Position numbers and translations under genes: made by a program
Notes under the pieces: model-generated
What the model was told of the DNA's origin: nothing
What the model saw: only the letters and a program-made list of their open reading frames with translations
The model's database searches: none
DNA from: Planctomycetota bacterium
GTDB lineage: Bacteria; Planctomycetota; J058; JAJDCQ01
Direction: 5' to 3'
DNA length: 36,678 nucleotides
Assembly: GCA_029260755.1 (NCBI GenBank)
Contig: JAJDCQ010000094.1
Coordinates: 1-36,678 of the forward strand
Shown: positions 8,481 through 17,266 of the stretch, one piece after another
How the letters are laid out: each line of letters starts with the position of its first letter
Position numbering within the stretch: the first letter of the stretch is position 1

Positions 8481-8818
8481 CGCCCCGTCAACACGTTACG
8501 AGCCATCGCCCTCGGGCCGACGCGGTCCCGGCGCCCGTCGGGTCGGCGATTCGACTACGAAAAATCATCGAACCATCTTCGATTAATCCCCACTTCCGGC
8601 ACCGATCAGGTACCCTTTCTGGGTGTCACGAGCCTCGATTCCCCGTCTACGCGGGCCCCATATCGGGCCCCAGGGTAGTCGTTCCGGCTCGCTCGACCCT
8701 CGGGTAGGCCCCGAGGTCGAGGTCGTCCCGCTGGCCCGGTCCCGGGCCAGGTCGTCCGAGTCCCACCACCGCCGCGCCGCGACGCGTCCACCGCCGATCC
8801 AGGCGCGGAGGTCCAGGT
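8481..8818 (+). other. Intergenic region, 338 bp, with hairpin and AT-richer patch
   Basis: No gene is supported here. An AT-richer patch at about 8555-8600 could hold the promoter of the acyltransferase gene. A perfect 9-base stem with a 2-base loop sits at 8731-8750 (CTGGCCCGG/CCGGGCCAG). The short direct repeat CGGGCCCCA occurs twice near 8650-8670. GGAGG at 8807-8811 is the ribosome site of the next gene. Confidence 0.5.
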
Positions 8819-9694
8819 TTGATCATCTCTCGACTCGAACGCTTCGAGCACGAAGCGTCGCCGCCCGCCCCGAGCCCGACGCCGACGGCAGCGACGCCGA
8901 CCCCGAGAGCGACGCCGAGTCCTGAGTTCACGGCTCCTCCACCGCCTGCTCTCACGAAGAAGGAGAAGAAGAAGAAGAAGAAGAAGAAGAAGCGACGGCG
9001 AATCAGGCGACCCGCGGTCGCGCGGCTGACCCTCTGGCTCGCCCCGATCCTGCTCGACTGGTACATGTGGTTCGTCGAGCGGACATCGAGGACGACGGTG
9101 TTCGGCGAGGAGTACGAAGGACGGCCCCGAAACGAGGTGATGCTCGTCGCCGCGTTCCACCAGACGATGCTGTATCTCCTCCATCACTTCCGGGGACGCG
9201 AAGGCGTCGTGATGACCAGCCTGAGCCGCGACGGCGACCTGCTCGCGGCGATCCTCGACCGCTTCGGCATGACGCCCATCCGCGGCTCGACCAACCACGG
9301 AGGCCGGGAGGCGCGCGAGGAGATGACGCGTCGGGTTCGCGGCGGCAGCGACGCCGGCCTCGTCTGCGACGGGCCGCGCGGGCCCTACGGCAAGGTCAGC
9401 GTCGGGATCATCCGGGTCGCCCGCGACTCGGGCGTGCCGATCGTCGCCTGCGCCGTCTGGACCTCGCGTCACTTCCTGCTCCGGAGCTGGGACCGGACGC
9501 TCGTTCCGCTTCCGTTCTCCCGGATCTACTTCGCCTACGGCGAGCCGCTCGCCGTGCCGCCCGAAGCGACGGTCGCCGACTGCACGAGGCTGAGCGAGGA
9601 GCTCGGCGACCGCATCCGGGGGCGCATGTTCGCGATGCAGGAGAAGGCGGGCGTCCCCGCCCAGGACTTCCGCGTGGCCGTGACCGCGGCCTGA
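8819..9694 (+). CDS. DUF374-type lysophospholipid acyltransferase-like protein
   Basis: A 291-residue protein with a TTG start placed seven bases after GGAGG. Residues ~14-45 are Pro/Thr/Ala-rich, and 47-64 are a Lys/Arg tract (about ten consecutive lysines encoded by AAG repeats at 8955-8992). The conserved domain follows: a hydrophobic segment (70-87), H114 in 'AAFHQTMLYLL', 'LSRDGDLLAAIL' (135-146), 'IRGSTNHGG' (154-162) and 'VCDGPRGPYG' (182-191). This series is characteristic of the DUF374 branch of the LPLAT superfamily, which lacks the standard HxxxxD box. Members are thought to acylate lipid A or phospholipid precursors at the inner membrane. The basic tract could bind acidic phospholipid head groups. 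The gene is preceded by the vWA operon and followed by an inverted-repeat element. Confidence 0.85.
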   Translation: MIISRLERFEHEASPPAPSPTPTAATPTPRATPSPEFTAPPPPALTKKEKKKKKKKKKRRRIRRPAVARLTLWLAPILLDWYMWFVERTSRTTVFGEEYEGRPRNEVMLVAAFHQTMLYLLHHFRGREGVVMTSLSRDGDLLAAILDRFGMTPIRGSTNHGGREAREEMTRRVRGGSDAGLVCDGPRGPYGKVSVGIIRVARDSGVPIVACAVWTSRHFLLRSWDRTLVPLPFSRIYFAYGEPLAVPPEATVADCTRLSEELGDRIRGRMFAMQEKAGVPAQDFRVAVTAA

Positions 9695-9703
9695 GCGAGC
9701 TCG

Positions 9704-9952
9704 CTAGCTACGACAGGGGCTATCAAGCTCGTTCAGGTGCCGATGGGCTCGCCTTCGGCGAGCAGGATGTCACCACGGAGACACGGAGAACACGGAGAAT
9801 TCAGGGAGGACGCGCCGAGCGGTCGAAGACCCGGATCCCCTCCGGGGCTCCTCCGTGCCTCGGTGCCTTCGTGGTTTCATCCTCTTCGCCGAAGGCGAAG
9901 CCGGTGGGGCCGCGGTCACCTGAGCCAGCTTGATAGCCCCTGCTACGACTAG
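9704..9952. repeat. 249-bp imperfect inverted-repeat (MITE-like) element
   Basis: Outer arms at 9704-9739 and 9917-9952 share CAGGGGCTATCAAGCT in inverted orientation. Inside lie a second pair of arms (about 9745-9800 and 9865-9905) carrying GCCTTCGGCGA and its complement, then CACGGAGACACGGAGAACAC-type repeats against their complement CCTCCGTGCCTCGGTGCC. The whole segment folds on itself and has no coding capacity. Its right end supplies the TAG stop codon of the adjacent minus-strand gene (9949-9951). It is consistent with a non-autonomous mobile element; no transposase is present. Confidence 0.8.
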
Positions 9953-11307
9953 TCGCCGTCGGTGGGCCCGCCCTCGGCCGCCCGCTTCGCATCCCACAGC
10001 CGCCGCCAGGCGGCCGGATCGTCGCCGCCGTCGACGCCGGTCAGCTCGCGGAGGCGCGCGGTCACCCGCGCCCGCGTCTCGGCCACCGGCACGTCGCCGA
10101 GCAGCTCGATCAGGTAGTCGGCGTCCGAGGTCAGCCCGTAGGCCTCGATCACCCGCGCCGCAGCAGGCTCGGGCGGCTGGGCCGCGACGACCTGCTCGAG
10201 GCGGCCGCGCGACTCGAGCCCGAGCTCGGGGTCGGCGAGCGCGTCGGCGACGAGCGTCCGGAGCCGGCGGTAGCGCTCGGTGATCTCGGCGGTCGCCTCC
10301 TCGCGCACCTCGAAGTCGTCGTCCTCGAGGCTCGCGATGAGCGCGCGGGCCGCCTCGAGCTCATCGCCGGCGAGCGGCGCGAGGCGATGGAGCACCTCGA
10401 CGCGCACCTCGAGATCGTTCGGCCAGGGCGGAAGGCGGAAGCCGAGCTGCGCGAGGCACGGGCCTACGCGCGAGGCCTCCTCGGGGCGCGCCGCCCACCA
10501 CCGCGCCAGGCTGCCGAAGTCGGCCGCGGTCACCCCTTCGGGCAGGATCGAGACGACGATGAACCGCCGCCCCGTCTGGAGGATCTCGATCGCGTCGCCG
10601 TTGGGATGCTCCGCGCGGATGAAGAGGTCGGTCCCATCGCTCCGCATCCGGATGACGCGCTTCGGCTCGGCGAGCTCCTCGAGCTCGACGACGACGCGCC
10701 CCTGGGCGATCTCGCACTGAGCGCGGAGCAGCCCGCCCCAGAAGCTCAGGTTCCGGCGCCCGCCCATCTGCCCGCGCCGGCTGCCGCCGCCGCCGGCGTG
10801 ATAGCGGATCCGGTCGAAGAGGAACTCCTCGGCCGCCATCCCGCGCACCCGATCCGCCTGCCGCGCGGCGTGCTTCTGATTCATCCGACCGCCGAGCAGC
10901 TTGGCGAGCTCGTCGGCGGCCGCGTTGCGCCGCTCGTCGGACGCCGCGTGCCCGAGGGCGTCGCGGTCGATGACGAGGCGTCCGCCGTCCTCGAAGGTGA
11001 ACGTGAGCAGCTCGCCGATCGGCTCGGCCAGCTTCTCGAAGGCTCCCGTCGTCAGGAGCGCGCTCGACGATGCGGGCGGAGGCGGCGCCGGCTCGTCCGG
11101 CGTCGGGGCCGGGAGAGGATTCGCCGGCAGCCGCTCGGGCGACGCGTCCTCGTCGGGCTCGGGTGCGGGTGCCTCGGGGGCGGCGGGAGACTCGGGAGCC
11201 GCGGGCGGCTTCGCGCCGTCACCGTCGTCGTCGGCGCGCAGCGGCGCCGCGACCACCATCGCGAGCGCGAGGCTCAGCGTCGCCAGGGCGAGGAGGCGTC
11301 GGTCCAT
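9949..11307 (-). CDS. Secreted protein with HEAT-like segment, paralogue 1
   Basis: A 452-residue protein starting at ATG 11307. Residues 1-24 are a signal peptide ('LLALATLSLALAMVVAAPLRA'-like core). A Pro/Ala/Glu-rich linker of ~60 residues follows, then a domain beginning 'GAFEKLAEPIGELL' and containing a beta-rich part ('RVVVELEELAEPKRVIRM', 'RRFIVVSILPEGV'). Near the C-terminus is a HEAT-like segment 'DDDFEVREEATAEITERY' and the ending 'GGDDPAAWRRLWDA'. I know no function for this architecture; the '(D/S)DFExREEAT' pattern is common in planctomycete secreted proteins. The neighbour 11340-12584 is clearly homologous along its length. It is last in an operon after the transporter and paralogue 2 (32-base gap). 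Its stop codon lies in the inverted-repeat element. Confidence 0.8.
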   Translation of the reverse strand: MDRRLLALATLSLALAMVVAAPLRADDDGDGAKPPAAPESPAAPEAPAPEPDEDASPERLPANPLPAPTPDEPAPPPPASSSALLTTGAFEKLAEPIGELLTFTFEDGGRLVIDRDALGHAASDERRNAAADELAKLLGGRMNQKHAARQADRVRGMAAEEFLFDRIRYHAGGGGSRRGQMGGRRNLSFWGGLLRAQCEIAQGRVVVELEELAEPKRVIRMRSDGTDLFIRAEHPNGDAIEILQTGRRFIVVSILPEGVTAADFGSLARWWAARPEEASRVGPCLAQLGFRLPPWPNDLEVRVEVLHRLAPLAGDELEAARALIASLEDDDFEVREEATAEITERYRRLRTLVADALADPELGLESRGRLEQVVAAQPPEPAAARVIEAYGLTSDADYLIELLGDVPVAETRARVTARLRELTGVDGGDDPAAWRRLWDAKRAAEGGPTDGD

Positions 11308-11339
11308 GCCGTCAGTTTGGCGCAAGCGACCGCCGGCCG

Positions 11340-12584
11340 CTACTCGCCCCCGCCCTCGTCCCCGCCCTCGTCCCCGTCGGAGCCGCCGCCGCCGCCCGGG
11401 TCCGCGGGCGCGGGGAGCGCCGCCCGCCACGCGGCCGGGTCGTCCCCGTGGTCCGCGCCGAGGAGCGTCGTCAGCCGGCCCAGGAGGACCGGCCGCTCGG
11501 CGTCTCCGGCCGCCTCGAGCAGGTCGACGAGGTAGGGCGCGTCGCCGACGAGGCCGAACCCATCGATCGTCCGGTCGGCCCCGCCGCCGGGCGGTCGCTC
11601 CTCGACGATCTCCTCGAGCCGCGCCCGGACCTCGGGGTCGAGGTCGGTCCGGGCGAGGGCGTCGGCGACGATCGTCCGGAAGCGCTCGTAGCGCTCGCCG
11701 AGACCGGCGGTCGCCCGCTCGCGCGCCTCGAAGTCGTCGGAGGCGAGCTCCGCGAGGAGCCCGTCCGCCTCGGCCCGCTCCCCCTCGGTGAGCGGGGTGA
11801 TCCGCGCGATCACGGCGGCGCGGACGGCGTCGTCGTGCGGCCAGGCGGGGAGGCCGATCCCCTGATGCCGCAGCAGACCCGCGAGGCGGTCGGTCAGGAG
11901 CGACCGGTCGGCCCGGTAGGCCGCCGCGAGCGACGGGGCGACCCGGCTCACGACGTCGGCGCCGGCGATCACGACGACGACGAACCGCTCGGGCGACTGC
12001 CGGACGACGAGCAGGTCGCCGTCGCCGTGGTCGAGCGTCAGCGAGACCCGGCCCGCGCCGTCGTCGGTGATGCGGAGCGTTCGCCCCGGCGCGCCCCGCT
12101 CGCGGAGCTCGACGAGGACGTCGTCGCCCGCGAGGGCGAGCGAACCCGACAGGACGGCGCCCTGGAAGTCGATCGAGACGCCATCGGTCGACTCGCTCCG
12201 GCTGGACGACTGGACCTCCGATGCGCCCTCGATCCGATGGAACGCCTCGACGAGCGGCGCCACGCGGACGCGGCGCTCGATCTCGGCATCGAGGAGGGCC
12301 GGCGGCAGCCCACGCCGGCCGAGCTCGGCCGCGAGCTCGCGGCGACGCTCCGCATCCGTCCGGCCGACGACGCCGGACGCGTGGGTCCGGTCGAGGGTCA
12401 GCCGGCCATCGACGACGGTCAGGGTGACGAGCTCGGCGACTCGCTTGCCGAGCTTCTGGAAGGCGCCGTCCGCGAGGAGCGGCGTCTCGGGCTCATCGTC
12501 GGCGCGCGCCGCGGCGGGCGCGGAGACCGCGAGCGACCCGAGCAGCGCGATCGACGCGGCGATCGCCATCGGGGCAGATCTCAT
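11340..12584 (-). CDS. Secreted protein with HEAT-like segment, paralogue 2
   Basis: A 414-residue protein. Two ATGs lie at 12590 and 12584; GGAG sits one base before the first but seven before the second, so 12584 is preferred. Residues 1-27 are a signal peptide ending 'APAAARA'. It aligns with paralogue 1 throughout: 'GAFQKLGKRVAELVTLTV' at the start of the domain, 'DVLVELRERGAPGRTLRI' and 'ERFVVVVIAGADVV' in the middle, 'SDDFEARERATAGLGERY' and 'FRTIVADALARTDLD' in the HEAT-like part, and 'GDDPAAWRAAL' near the end. It lacks the long Pro-rich linker of its partner and instead ends in a Gly/Asp/Glu-rich tail. It begins only 12 bases after the transporter stop, so it is co-transcribed. Function unknown. 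Confidence 0.8.
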   Translation of the reverse strand: MRSAPMAIAASIALLGSLAVSAPAAARADDEPETPLLADGAFQKLGKRVAELVTLTVVDGRLTLDRTHASGVVGRTDAERRRELAAELGRRGLPPALLDAEIERRVRVAPLVEAFHRIEGASEVQSSSRSESTDGVSIDFQGAVLSGSLALAGDDVLVELRERGAPGRTLRITDDGAGRVSLTLDHGDGDLLVVRQSPERFVVVVIAGADVVSRVAPSLAAAYRADRSLLTDRLAGLLRHQGIGLPAWPHDDAVRAAVIARITPLTEGERAEADGLLAELASDDFEARERATAGLGERYERFRTIVADALARTDLDPEVRARLEEIVEERPPGGGADRTIDGFGLVGDAPYLVDLLEAAGDAERPVLLGRLTTLLGADHGDDPAAWRAALPAPADPGGGGGSDGDEGGDEGGGE

Positions 12585-12596
12585 GAGCATGCTCCG

Positions 12597-14366
12597 TCAG
12601 TGGGGGCCGCTGGCGCCGGGGAGCGCCCAGGGCGGCGGCGGGCCGGCGATGTCGAAGCCGAACACGACCGGCGCGAGGACGTAGACGAGGATCGAGACGA
12701 CGAGGATCCCCACGATGTTCAGGACGAATCCCACGCGCATCATCTGACCGACCGAGACGTGGCCCGACGCGAACACGATCGCGTTCGGCGGCGTCGCGAC
12801 CGGCAGCATGAAGGCGCAGGAGCAAGCGAGGGTGACGGGCAACATCAGGAGCAGCGGATGCACCGAGATCGCCTGGGCGACGCTCGCGACGACCGGGAGG
12901 GTCACCTCGGTCGTCGCCGTGTTCGAGGTCACCTCGGTGAGGAAGGTGAGCCCGCCGGCGAGGGACGCGATCAGGACGAAGGGATGGGTCCCCTCGAGGC
13001 CGCGCGCCTGCAGCGCGATGTGCTCGGACAGGCCGCTTCCGCGGATCGCATCGGCGAGGGCGAAGCCGCCGCCGAACAGCAGCAGGATCCCCCAGGGCAC
13101 CTTGTGGGCGACCGTGTTCCAGTCGAGGAGGAACTTGCCCGCCCTGAGGTCGCTCGGGATCGCGAAGAGGACGGCCGCCATGAGGATCGCGACGAGCCCG
13201 TCGTGGACGTAGGCGCCGACGCCGAGGGCCGGCGCCCAGCCCGGGATCCGGAACGCCTCCTCGCCCGTCCCGAAGACGATGTCCGTGCGGAAGACCCAGA
13301 GGAGCGCCGTCGCGACGAAGACGACGAGGCAGATCCGCTCCTCGCGGCTCATGGGGCCGAGGGCGCGAAGCTCCTCGGCGATGACGGCCCGCCCGCCGCC
13401 CGTGAACTTCCCGCGAAGCGGGACGAGAACGAACGTGATCAACGCCCACGTGAGCGGGAGCATCACGAGGACGACGGGAACGCCGAGCAGCATCCACTGG
13501 GCGAAGCCGATGTCGGGACCCTGCGGAAAGCTGATCTCGAAGATCCGGGCGAACGAGATGTTGGGCGGCGTGCCGATGAGCGTCCCGATTCCGCCGATGC
13601 TCGCCGAGTAGGCGATCGCGAGCATCACCGCGAGCGAGAAGGACGCGTGGCTCTCCTCGTCGGGCGCCCGGTCGCGGAAGTGGGCGACGAGCGCGAGCCC
13701 GATCGTCAGCATCATGATCGAGGTGGCCGTGTTCGAGATCCACATCGACAGAAACGCCGTCGCGACCATGATCCCCAGGACCAGGCGCCGCGGGGAGTCG
13801 CCGACGATGCGGATCACGTGGAGCGCGATCCGGCGATGGAGGTTCCAGCGTTCGACCGCGATCGCGATCATGAAGCCGCCGAGGAACAGCAGGATGTTGG
13901 CGTTGCCGTAGTGGGGGGCGAGGTCCTTGAACCTGGCGAGCGACAGGAGCGGGATGAGCACCAGCGGCAGCAGCGACGTCACCGGGATCGGCAACGCCTC
14001 GGTGATCCAGAAGATCGCGACGAGCGCCGCGACGGCCGCGCCGCGCCGGATCCGATCGCGCTGGACCGCCGCCCGGCGGCCCGCCTCGGCGGCGACCGCG
14101 TCGGGCGTCGGCGGGCCGCGCTCGGGGTCCGCCTCGGCGGCGGCGAGCAGCTCGGCGCCGGTCGACGCGGCGATCGCGTCGAGCTTGGTCGGCGACAGCG
14201 TCGGCGCGTAGAGCCCGAGCAGCCCGAAGAAGGCGACCAGCCCGGCCACGAAGCCCATCGGAGCGACCCACCAGGAGCGCTCGTGCGGCGGATGCGCCTC
14301 GTGATGGGGGCGCGCCGGCACCTCCTCGGGCGCAGGCTCGGACGTCTCGGGGGCGGGGTCACTCAT
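12597..14366 (-). CDS. DASS/SLC13-family sodium-coupled anion transporter
   Basis: A 589-residue multi-spanning membrane protein starting at ATG 14366. The N-terminal 31 residues are cytoplasmic and His/Glu/Pro-rich; the first helix is ~34-53. A ~50-residue hydrophilic loop separates it from the second helix. Family signatures are clear: 'ITEALPIPVTSLLPL' (121-135), the two SNT sodium/substrate motifs 'SNTATSIMML' (from 211) and 'SNTATTEVTLPV' (from 481), and 'GGIGTLIGTPPNI' (268-280). Family members carry di- or tricarboxylates or sulfate with sodium; substrate cannot be read here. It heads an operon with the two paralogous secreted proteins, which might serve it as periplasmic partners. Transcription diverges from the SpoU gene. 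Confidence 0.92.
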   Translation of the reverse strand: MSDPAPETSEPAPEEVPARPHHEAHPPHERSWWVAPMGFVAGLVAFFGLLGLYAPTLSPTKLDAIAASTGAELLAAAEADPERGPPTPDAVAAEAGRRAAVQRDRIRRGAAVAALVAIFWITEALPIPVTSLLPLVLIPLLSLARFKDLAPHYGNANILLFLGGFMIAIAVERWNLHRRIALHVIRIVGDSPRRLVLGIMVATAFLSMWISNTATSIMMLTIGLALVAHFRDRAPDEESHASFSLAVMLAIAYSASIGGIGTLIGTPPNISFARIFEISFPQGPDIGFAQWMLLGVPVVLVMLPLTWALITFVLVPLRGKFTGGGRAVIAEELRALGPMSREERICLVVFVATALLWVFRTDIVFGTGEEAFRIPGWAPALGVGAYVHDGLVAILMAAVLFAIPSDLRAGKFLLDWNTVAHKVPWGILLLFGGGFALADAIRGSGLSEHIALQARGLEGTHPFVLIASLAGGLTFLTEVTSNTATTEVTLPVVASVAQAISVHPLLLMLPVTLACSCAFMLPVATPPNAIVFASGHVSVGQMMRVGFVLNIVGILVVSILVYVLAPVVFGFDIAGPPPPWALPGASGPH

Positions 14367-14375
14367 CGGCGCTGA

Positions 14376-14381
14376 ATGATA
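14376..14381 (-). promoter_or_regulatory. Candidate -10 box (TATCAT) for the transporter operon
   Basis: TATCAT on the minus strand is separated from the transporter ATG by only nine bases (TCAGCGCCG). If it is a true -10 element, transcription would begin at or next to the start codon, giving a leaderless message; consistent with this, no ribosome site precedes the ATG. Confidence 0.4.
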
Positions 14382-14418
14382 GGGAGGCGCCCGGCTCTCG
14401 TCGATGGGCGAGGACGAG

Positions 14419-14424
14419 TACAAT
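14419..14424 (+). promoter_or_regulatory. Candidate -10 box (TACAAT) for the SpoU gene
   Basis: TACAAT lies 12 bases before ATG 14437. Transcription would begin about seven bases downstream of the box, so the message would have almost no leader. The box lies inside an alternative longer reading frame starting at 14404, which argues for the 14437 start. Confidence 0.42.
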
Positions 14425-14436
14425 CGGCTCGAGCCC

Positions 14437-15219
14437 ATGACGCCGATCGACCGAGACGACCCGCGCCTCACCCCGTACCGGTCGCTCCGCGCCGTGACCG
14501 ACGCCGGCGGCCACGCCCGGGAGGGCGTGTTCGTCACCGACGGCGAGACCGTGACCCGCGCGCTCCTGGAGAGCACGGTCGAGGTCGAGAGCGTCCTCGG
14601 CGACGCCGCGGGCCTCGCCCGGATCCAGGACGCGATCGCGGCGCGCGGCCTCGAGCCCGACGCGGTGCTCCTCGCGGACCGCGACCTCGTCACGAAGATC
14701 GTCGGCTTCCGCATGCACCAGGGCGTGATGGCGCTCGGCCGCCGGCCGACGCCGCGAGCGCTCGCCAACTGCACCCCGCCCGCGATCGCCCTCGCGGGCC
14801 TCGAGCACGCCGAGAACGTCGGCGCGATCGTGCGGAGCGCCGCCGCGCTCGGCGTGTCGCGCGTGATCGTCGACGGACGCAGCGCCAGCCCGTGGCTCCG
14901 CCGATCGGTCCGCGTGTCGATGGGCGCCGTCTTCGGCGTCGAGATCTACGAGGTGCCCGAGATCGTCGGGACGCTGCGGCGCCTCCGCGAGGAGCAAGGC
15001 GCGACCGTGATCGGCGCCAGCCTCGCCCCCGACGCGCAGCCGCTGCCCGGGTTCCGCTTCCCCGAGCGCTTCGTCCTGCTCGTCGGCAACGAGGGCGAGG
15101 GGCTCGACCAGGAGACCGAGGCCGCCTGCGACATCCGCGTCACGATCCCGATGCGCGGCTTCGACTCGCTCAACGTCGCCTCCGCCGCGGCCATCCTCCT
15201 GTACACAGCCACGCGCTAA
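14437..15219 (+). CDS. SpoU/TrmH-family RNA 2'-O-methyltransferase
   Basis: A 260-residue protein; ATG 14437 is preferred because a TACAAT box lies just upstream and conservation begins at 'DDPRLTPYRSLR'. An N-terminal substrate-binding domain (about 1-100) precedes a SPOUT knot domain. Motif 1 is 'HAENVGAIVRSAAALGV' (124-140), motif 2 'VLLVGNEGEGL' (213-223), and motif 3 'IPMRGFDSLNVASAAAILLY' (237-256), all intact. The family methylates the 2'-hydroxyl of a ribose in rRNA or tRNA using S-adenosylmethionine; which nucleotide is not evident. It diverges from the transporter operon and converges on the FG-GAP gene, with a long palindrome between their stops. Confidence 0.92.
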   Translation: MTPIDRDDPRLTPYRSLRAVTDAGGHAREGVFVTDGETVTRALLESTVEVESVLGDAAGLARIQDAIAARGLEPDAVLLADRDLVTKIVGFRMHQGVMALGRRPTPRALANCTPPAIALAGLEHAENVGAIVRSAAALGVSRVIVDGRSASPWLRRSVRVSMGAVFGVEIYEVPEIVGTLRRLREEQGATVIGASLAPDAQPLPGFRFPERFVLLVGNEGEGLDQETEAACDIRVTIPMRGFDSLNVASAAAILLYTATR

Positions 15220-15245
15220 CCCAAATCACAACAAGGACTAAACCA

Positions 15246-15318
15246 CCAAGGGGTCAGGTCCAGTATTTTTACCATTTGCGGATCGCAAATAGTAAAAATA
15301 CTGGACCTGACCCCTTGG
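15246..15318. repeat. 73-bp near-perfect palindrome between convergent genes
   Basis: Arms CCAAGGGGTCAGGTCCAGTA... and their complement match over more than 30 bases with one mismatch around a tiny loop near 15281-15284. The arms include AT-rich TATTTTTAC / GTAAAAATA blocks that are foreign in composition to the surroundings. The outer part shares GGTCAGGTCCAG with the repeats at 2454-2537. It lies 26 bases after the SpoU stop and 20 bases from the FG-GAP stop, so it could act as a bidirectional terminator whatever its origin. REP/RAYT-type palindrome is the best label. Confidence 0.85.
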
Positions 15319-15338
15319 GTCGTAAGTTGTTTGCGGGG

Positions 15339-16997
15339 CTAGCGCTGTGAGATGAGCTTGGTCGCGGCTCCGGCTTGGCCGGGGGTGGGCAGCAGGACGA
15401 AGCTCTCGTCGATCGGGAGCGCTCCCGCGACCGGGGCGATTCCGGCGGGGAGGTTGGTCGATCCGTCGACGAGCTGGCCGGCGCCGACGCCGAGGGCGAT
15501 CACCGGCGGCGCGCCCTCCGGGGTCGCGAGGAGGTCGCCGATCCCGTCGTAGTCGAGGTCGAACGCCTCGATGGAAGACAGCGGGCGGCCGCGTAGCGAT
15601 GCGGGCACCTCGGTCGGCGTCGAGAGCATCCACCCGATCGCCACCTGCTGGCTGTTCCAGAGGACGACGAGCCCGCTCGAGGTCGCCAGCGCCACGTCGG
15701 GCAGCCAGTCGCCGTCGAGGTCGGTCAGCGCCGCGTCGCGGACGACCAGGTTGGCCACGCCGCCGGGGAGCTGGGCGCTCGCGTCGACGAGGCGGCCGGC
15801 CTGGTTGCTCTCGAGCCGGACGCCGGTCGGGCCCCAGGCGATCCGGTCGATGCCGCCGCGCCCGGTGAGGTCGGCGAACGCCTGTCCGATCGAGCCGCGC
15901 GCGGTCGCCGGGAGGCCGGCGGGATCGACCGCGAGGCGGCCGGCCGCGTTGCGGAGGCAGCGATCGGCGCCGACCGACGACGCGACGACGGCATCGAGGT
16001 CGCCGTCGCCGTCGAGATCGACGAGGTCGATCGCGGAGGGCTGCGTGCCGGTCGCCGTCCCGCCGCTCGCGATGCGCGCAACGGTCGCGTCGACGAACAG
16101 GCCGGCCGCGGAGCGGGTGATCACCACGAGGGCGCCGTCGCCGCGCGCCGCCACGATCTCGAGACCGCCGTCGCCGTCGAGGTCGCCGACGGCCACCGCC
16201 CGCACGTCGCTCCCCGGCCGGACGCCGGCGGGGAGCACGTCCGAGACGTCGCGGAAGGTGGCGCCGTCGGCGGCGAGCAGGCGCAGCGCGCCCGAGCCCG
16301 GATCGAGGAGAAGCAGATCGGCCGCGCCGTCGCCGGTCACATCGGCCGCGCGCCCCTCGGGCGCGGTGGGCGGCAGGCCAATCGGCGCGGCCGCGAACGG
16401 CGGTCGGATGTCGACCGGCACGCTCGCCCGGACGCGATGCTGGTAGCGCGCGTCCCAGAGGTTGGTCCCGTCGGTGAAGTCGACGCCGGCCGGACCCGCG
16501 TTCGGCGCGCCCGGCGCGAACGCGCCGGCGACGTCGAGCGAGGCGCCCTGACCGAGCTGCACGACGAGCGCGTCGAGCCGGTCGCGCGACACCGTCCGCG
16601 CGTTCTGACCGAAGCCCGTGCCGCTGGCGGGGAAGACCGAGAACGGCACCGCGCCGAAGAAGCCGCCGCGGCCCGGCGGCGGCGGGCTCGAGGGCGTCGC
16701 GCCCTGAACGATGATCTCACCGGCGAGGATGATCGCCCGGTCGCCCTCCCCGATCCGACCGTCGCCGTCTCGATCGACCGCGAACGCGCGCTTGATCGCC
16801 GGTCCCGGCGCGGGCGGGGGCGGTGGCGGGGGCGGCGGAGGCGGAGGAGGAGGCGGCGGAGGCGGAGGAGGAGGCGGCGGCTGCACGCCCGTGCCGCCCC
16901 CGCTTCCGCTCGAGCCGCCGCTGCAGCCGGCGCCGAGGGCAGCCAGGCCGACGACCAGGGCGGTCGCCAGGGTGAGACGCGAGGGCGGTCGAATCAC
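15339..16997 (-). CDS. FG-GAP/VCBS-repeat lipoprotein with poly-proline linker
   Basis: A 552-residue protein with GTG start at 16997, seven bases after a GGAG-like site. Residues 8-25 are hydrophobic and end in 'LGAGC' (Cys25), suggesting a lipoprotein. A Ser/Gly stretch and 23 consecutive prolines (40-62, DNA 16812-16880) follow. An EF-hand-like calcium loop 'DRDGDGRIGEGD' occurs at 75-86. The C-terminal ~400 residues carry about six FG-GAP-type repeats, for example 'DVTGDGAADLLLLD', 'VGDLDGDGGLEIVAA', 'DLDGDGDLDAVVAS' and 'DLDGDWLPDVALATS', forming a probable calcium-binding beta-propeller at the cell surface. The proline run would act as a rigid spacer. Partner unknown. Confidence 0.88.
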   Translation of the reverse strand: MIRPPSRLTLATALVVGLAALGAGCSGGSSGSGGGTGVQPPPPPPPPPPPPPPPPPPPPPPPAPGPAIKRAFAVDRDGDGRIGEGDRAIILAGEIIVQGATPSSPPPPGRGGFFGAVPFSVFPASGTGFGQNARTVSRDRLDALVVQLGQGASLDVAGAFAPGAPNAGPAGVDFTDGTNLWDARYQHRVRASVPVDIRPPFAAAPIGLPPTAPEGRAADVTGDGAADLLLLDPGSGALRLLAADGATFRDVSDVLPAGVRPGSDVRAVAVGDLDGDGGLEIVAARGDGALVVITRSAAGLFVDATVARIASGGTATGTQPSAIDLVDLDGDGDLDAVVASSVGADRCLRNAAGRLAVDPAGLPATARGSIGQAFADLTGRGGIDRIAWGPTGVRLESNQAGRLVDASAQLPGGVANLVVRDAALTDLDGDWLPDVALATSSGLVVLWNSQQVAIGWMLSTPTEVPASLRGRPLSSIEAFDLDYDGIGDLLATPEGAPPVIALGVGAGQLVDGSTNLPAGIAPVAGALPIDESFVLLPTPGQAGAATKLISQR

Positions 16998-17205
16998 GAG
17001 CGAGGCTCCAGCGAGGCGGCGGCGCCTCGGCGCCGCTCGGAGGGGGTGACCCGTCGCAAGTCCCGGGCCCATACGAGTGCATCCACAAGATGCTGCGCTG
17101 CAGCAAGATGAACTTCGGGGCGGGATGCCCCTGTGGCCGGATGCGGACAAGGGCACACCATCAAGACGTTGCTCCGCGGCCCCATCCTTCGCTCCGACGA
17201 GGCGC

Positions 17206-17238
17206 GCCCGGGCTCTCCCTTGGGGGGAGAGCCCGGGC
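17206..17238 (-). terminator. Candidate terminator hairpin after the DNRLRE/BsuPI gene
   Basis: A perfect 14-base stem (17206-17219 with 17225-17238; GCCCGGGCTCTCCC and its complement) with a five-base loop begins 29 bases past the stop of the minus-strand gene 17267-18370. No U-tract follows on that strand, so termination strength is uncertain. The rest of 16998-17266 shows no gene. Confidence 0.5.
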
Positions 17239-17266
17239 CCGTTGTCCATCTCTCCCGGCGAACCGT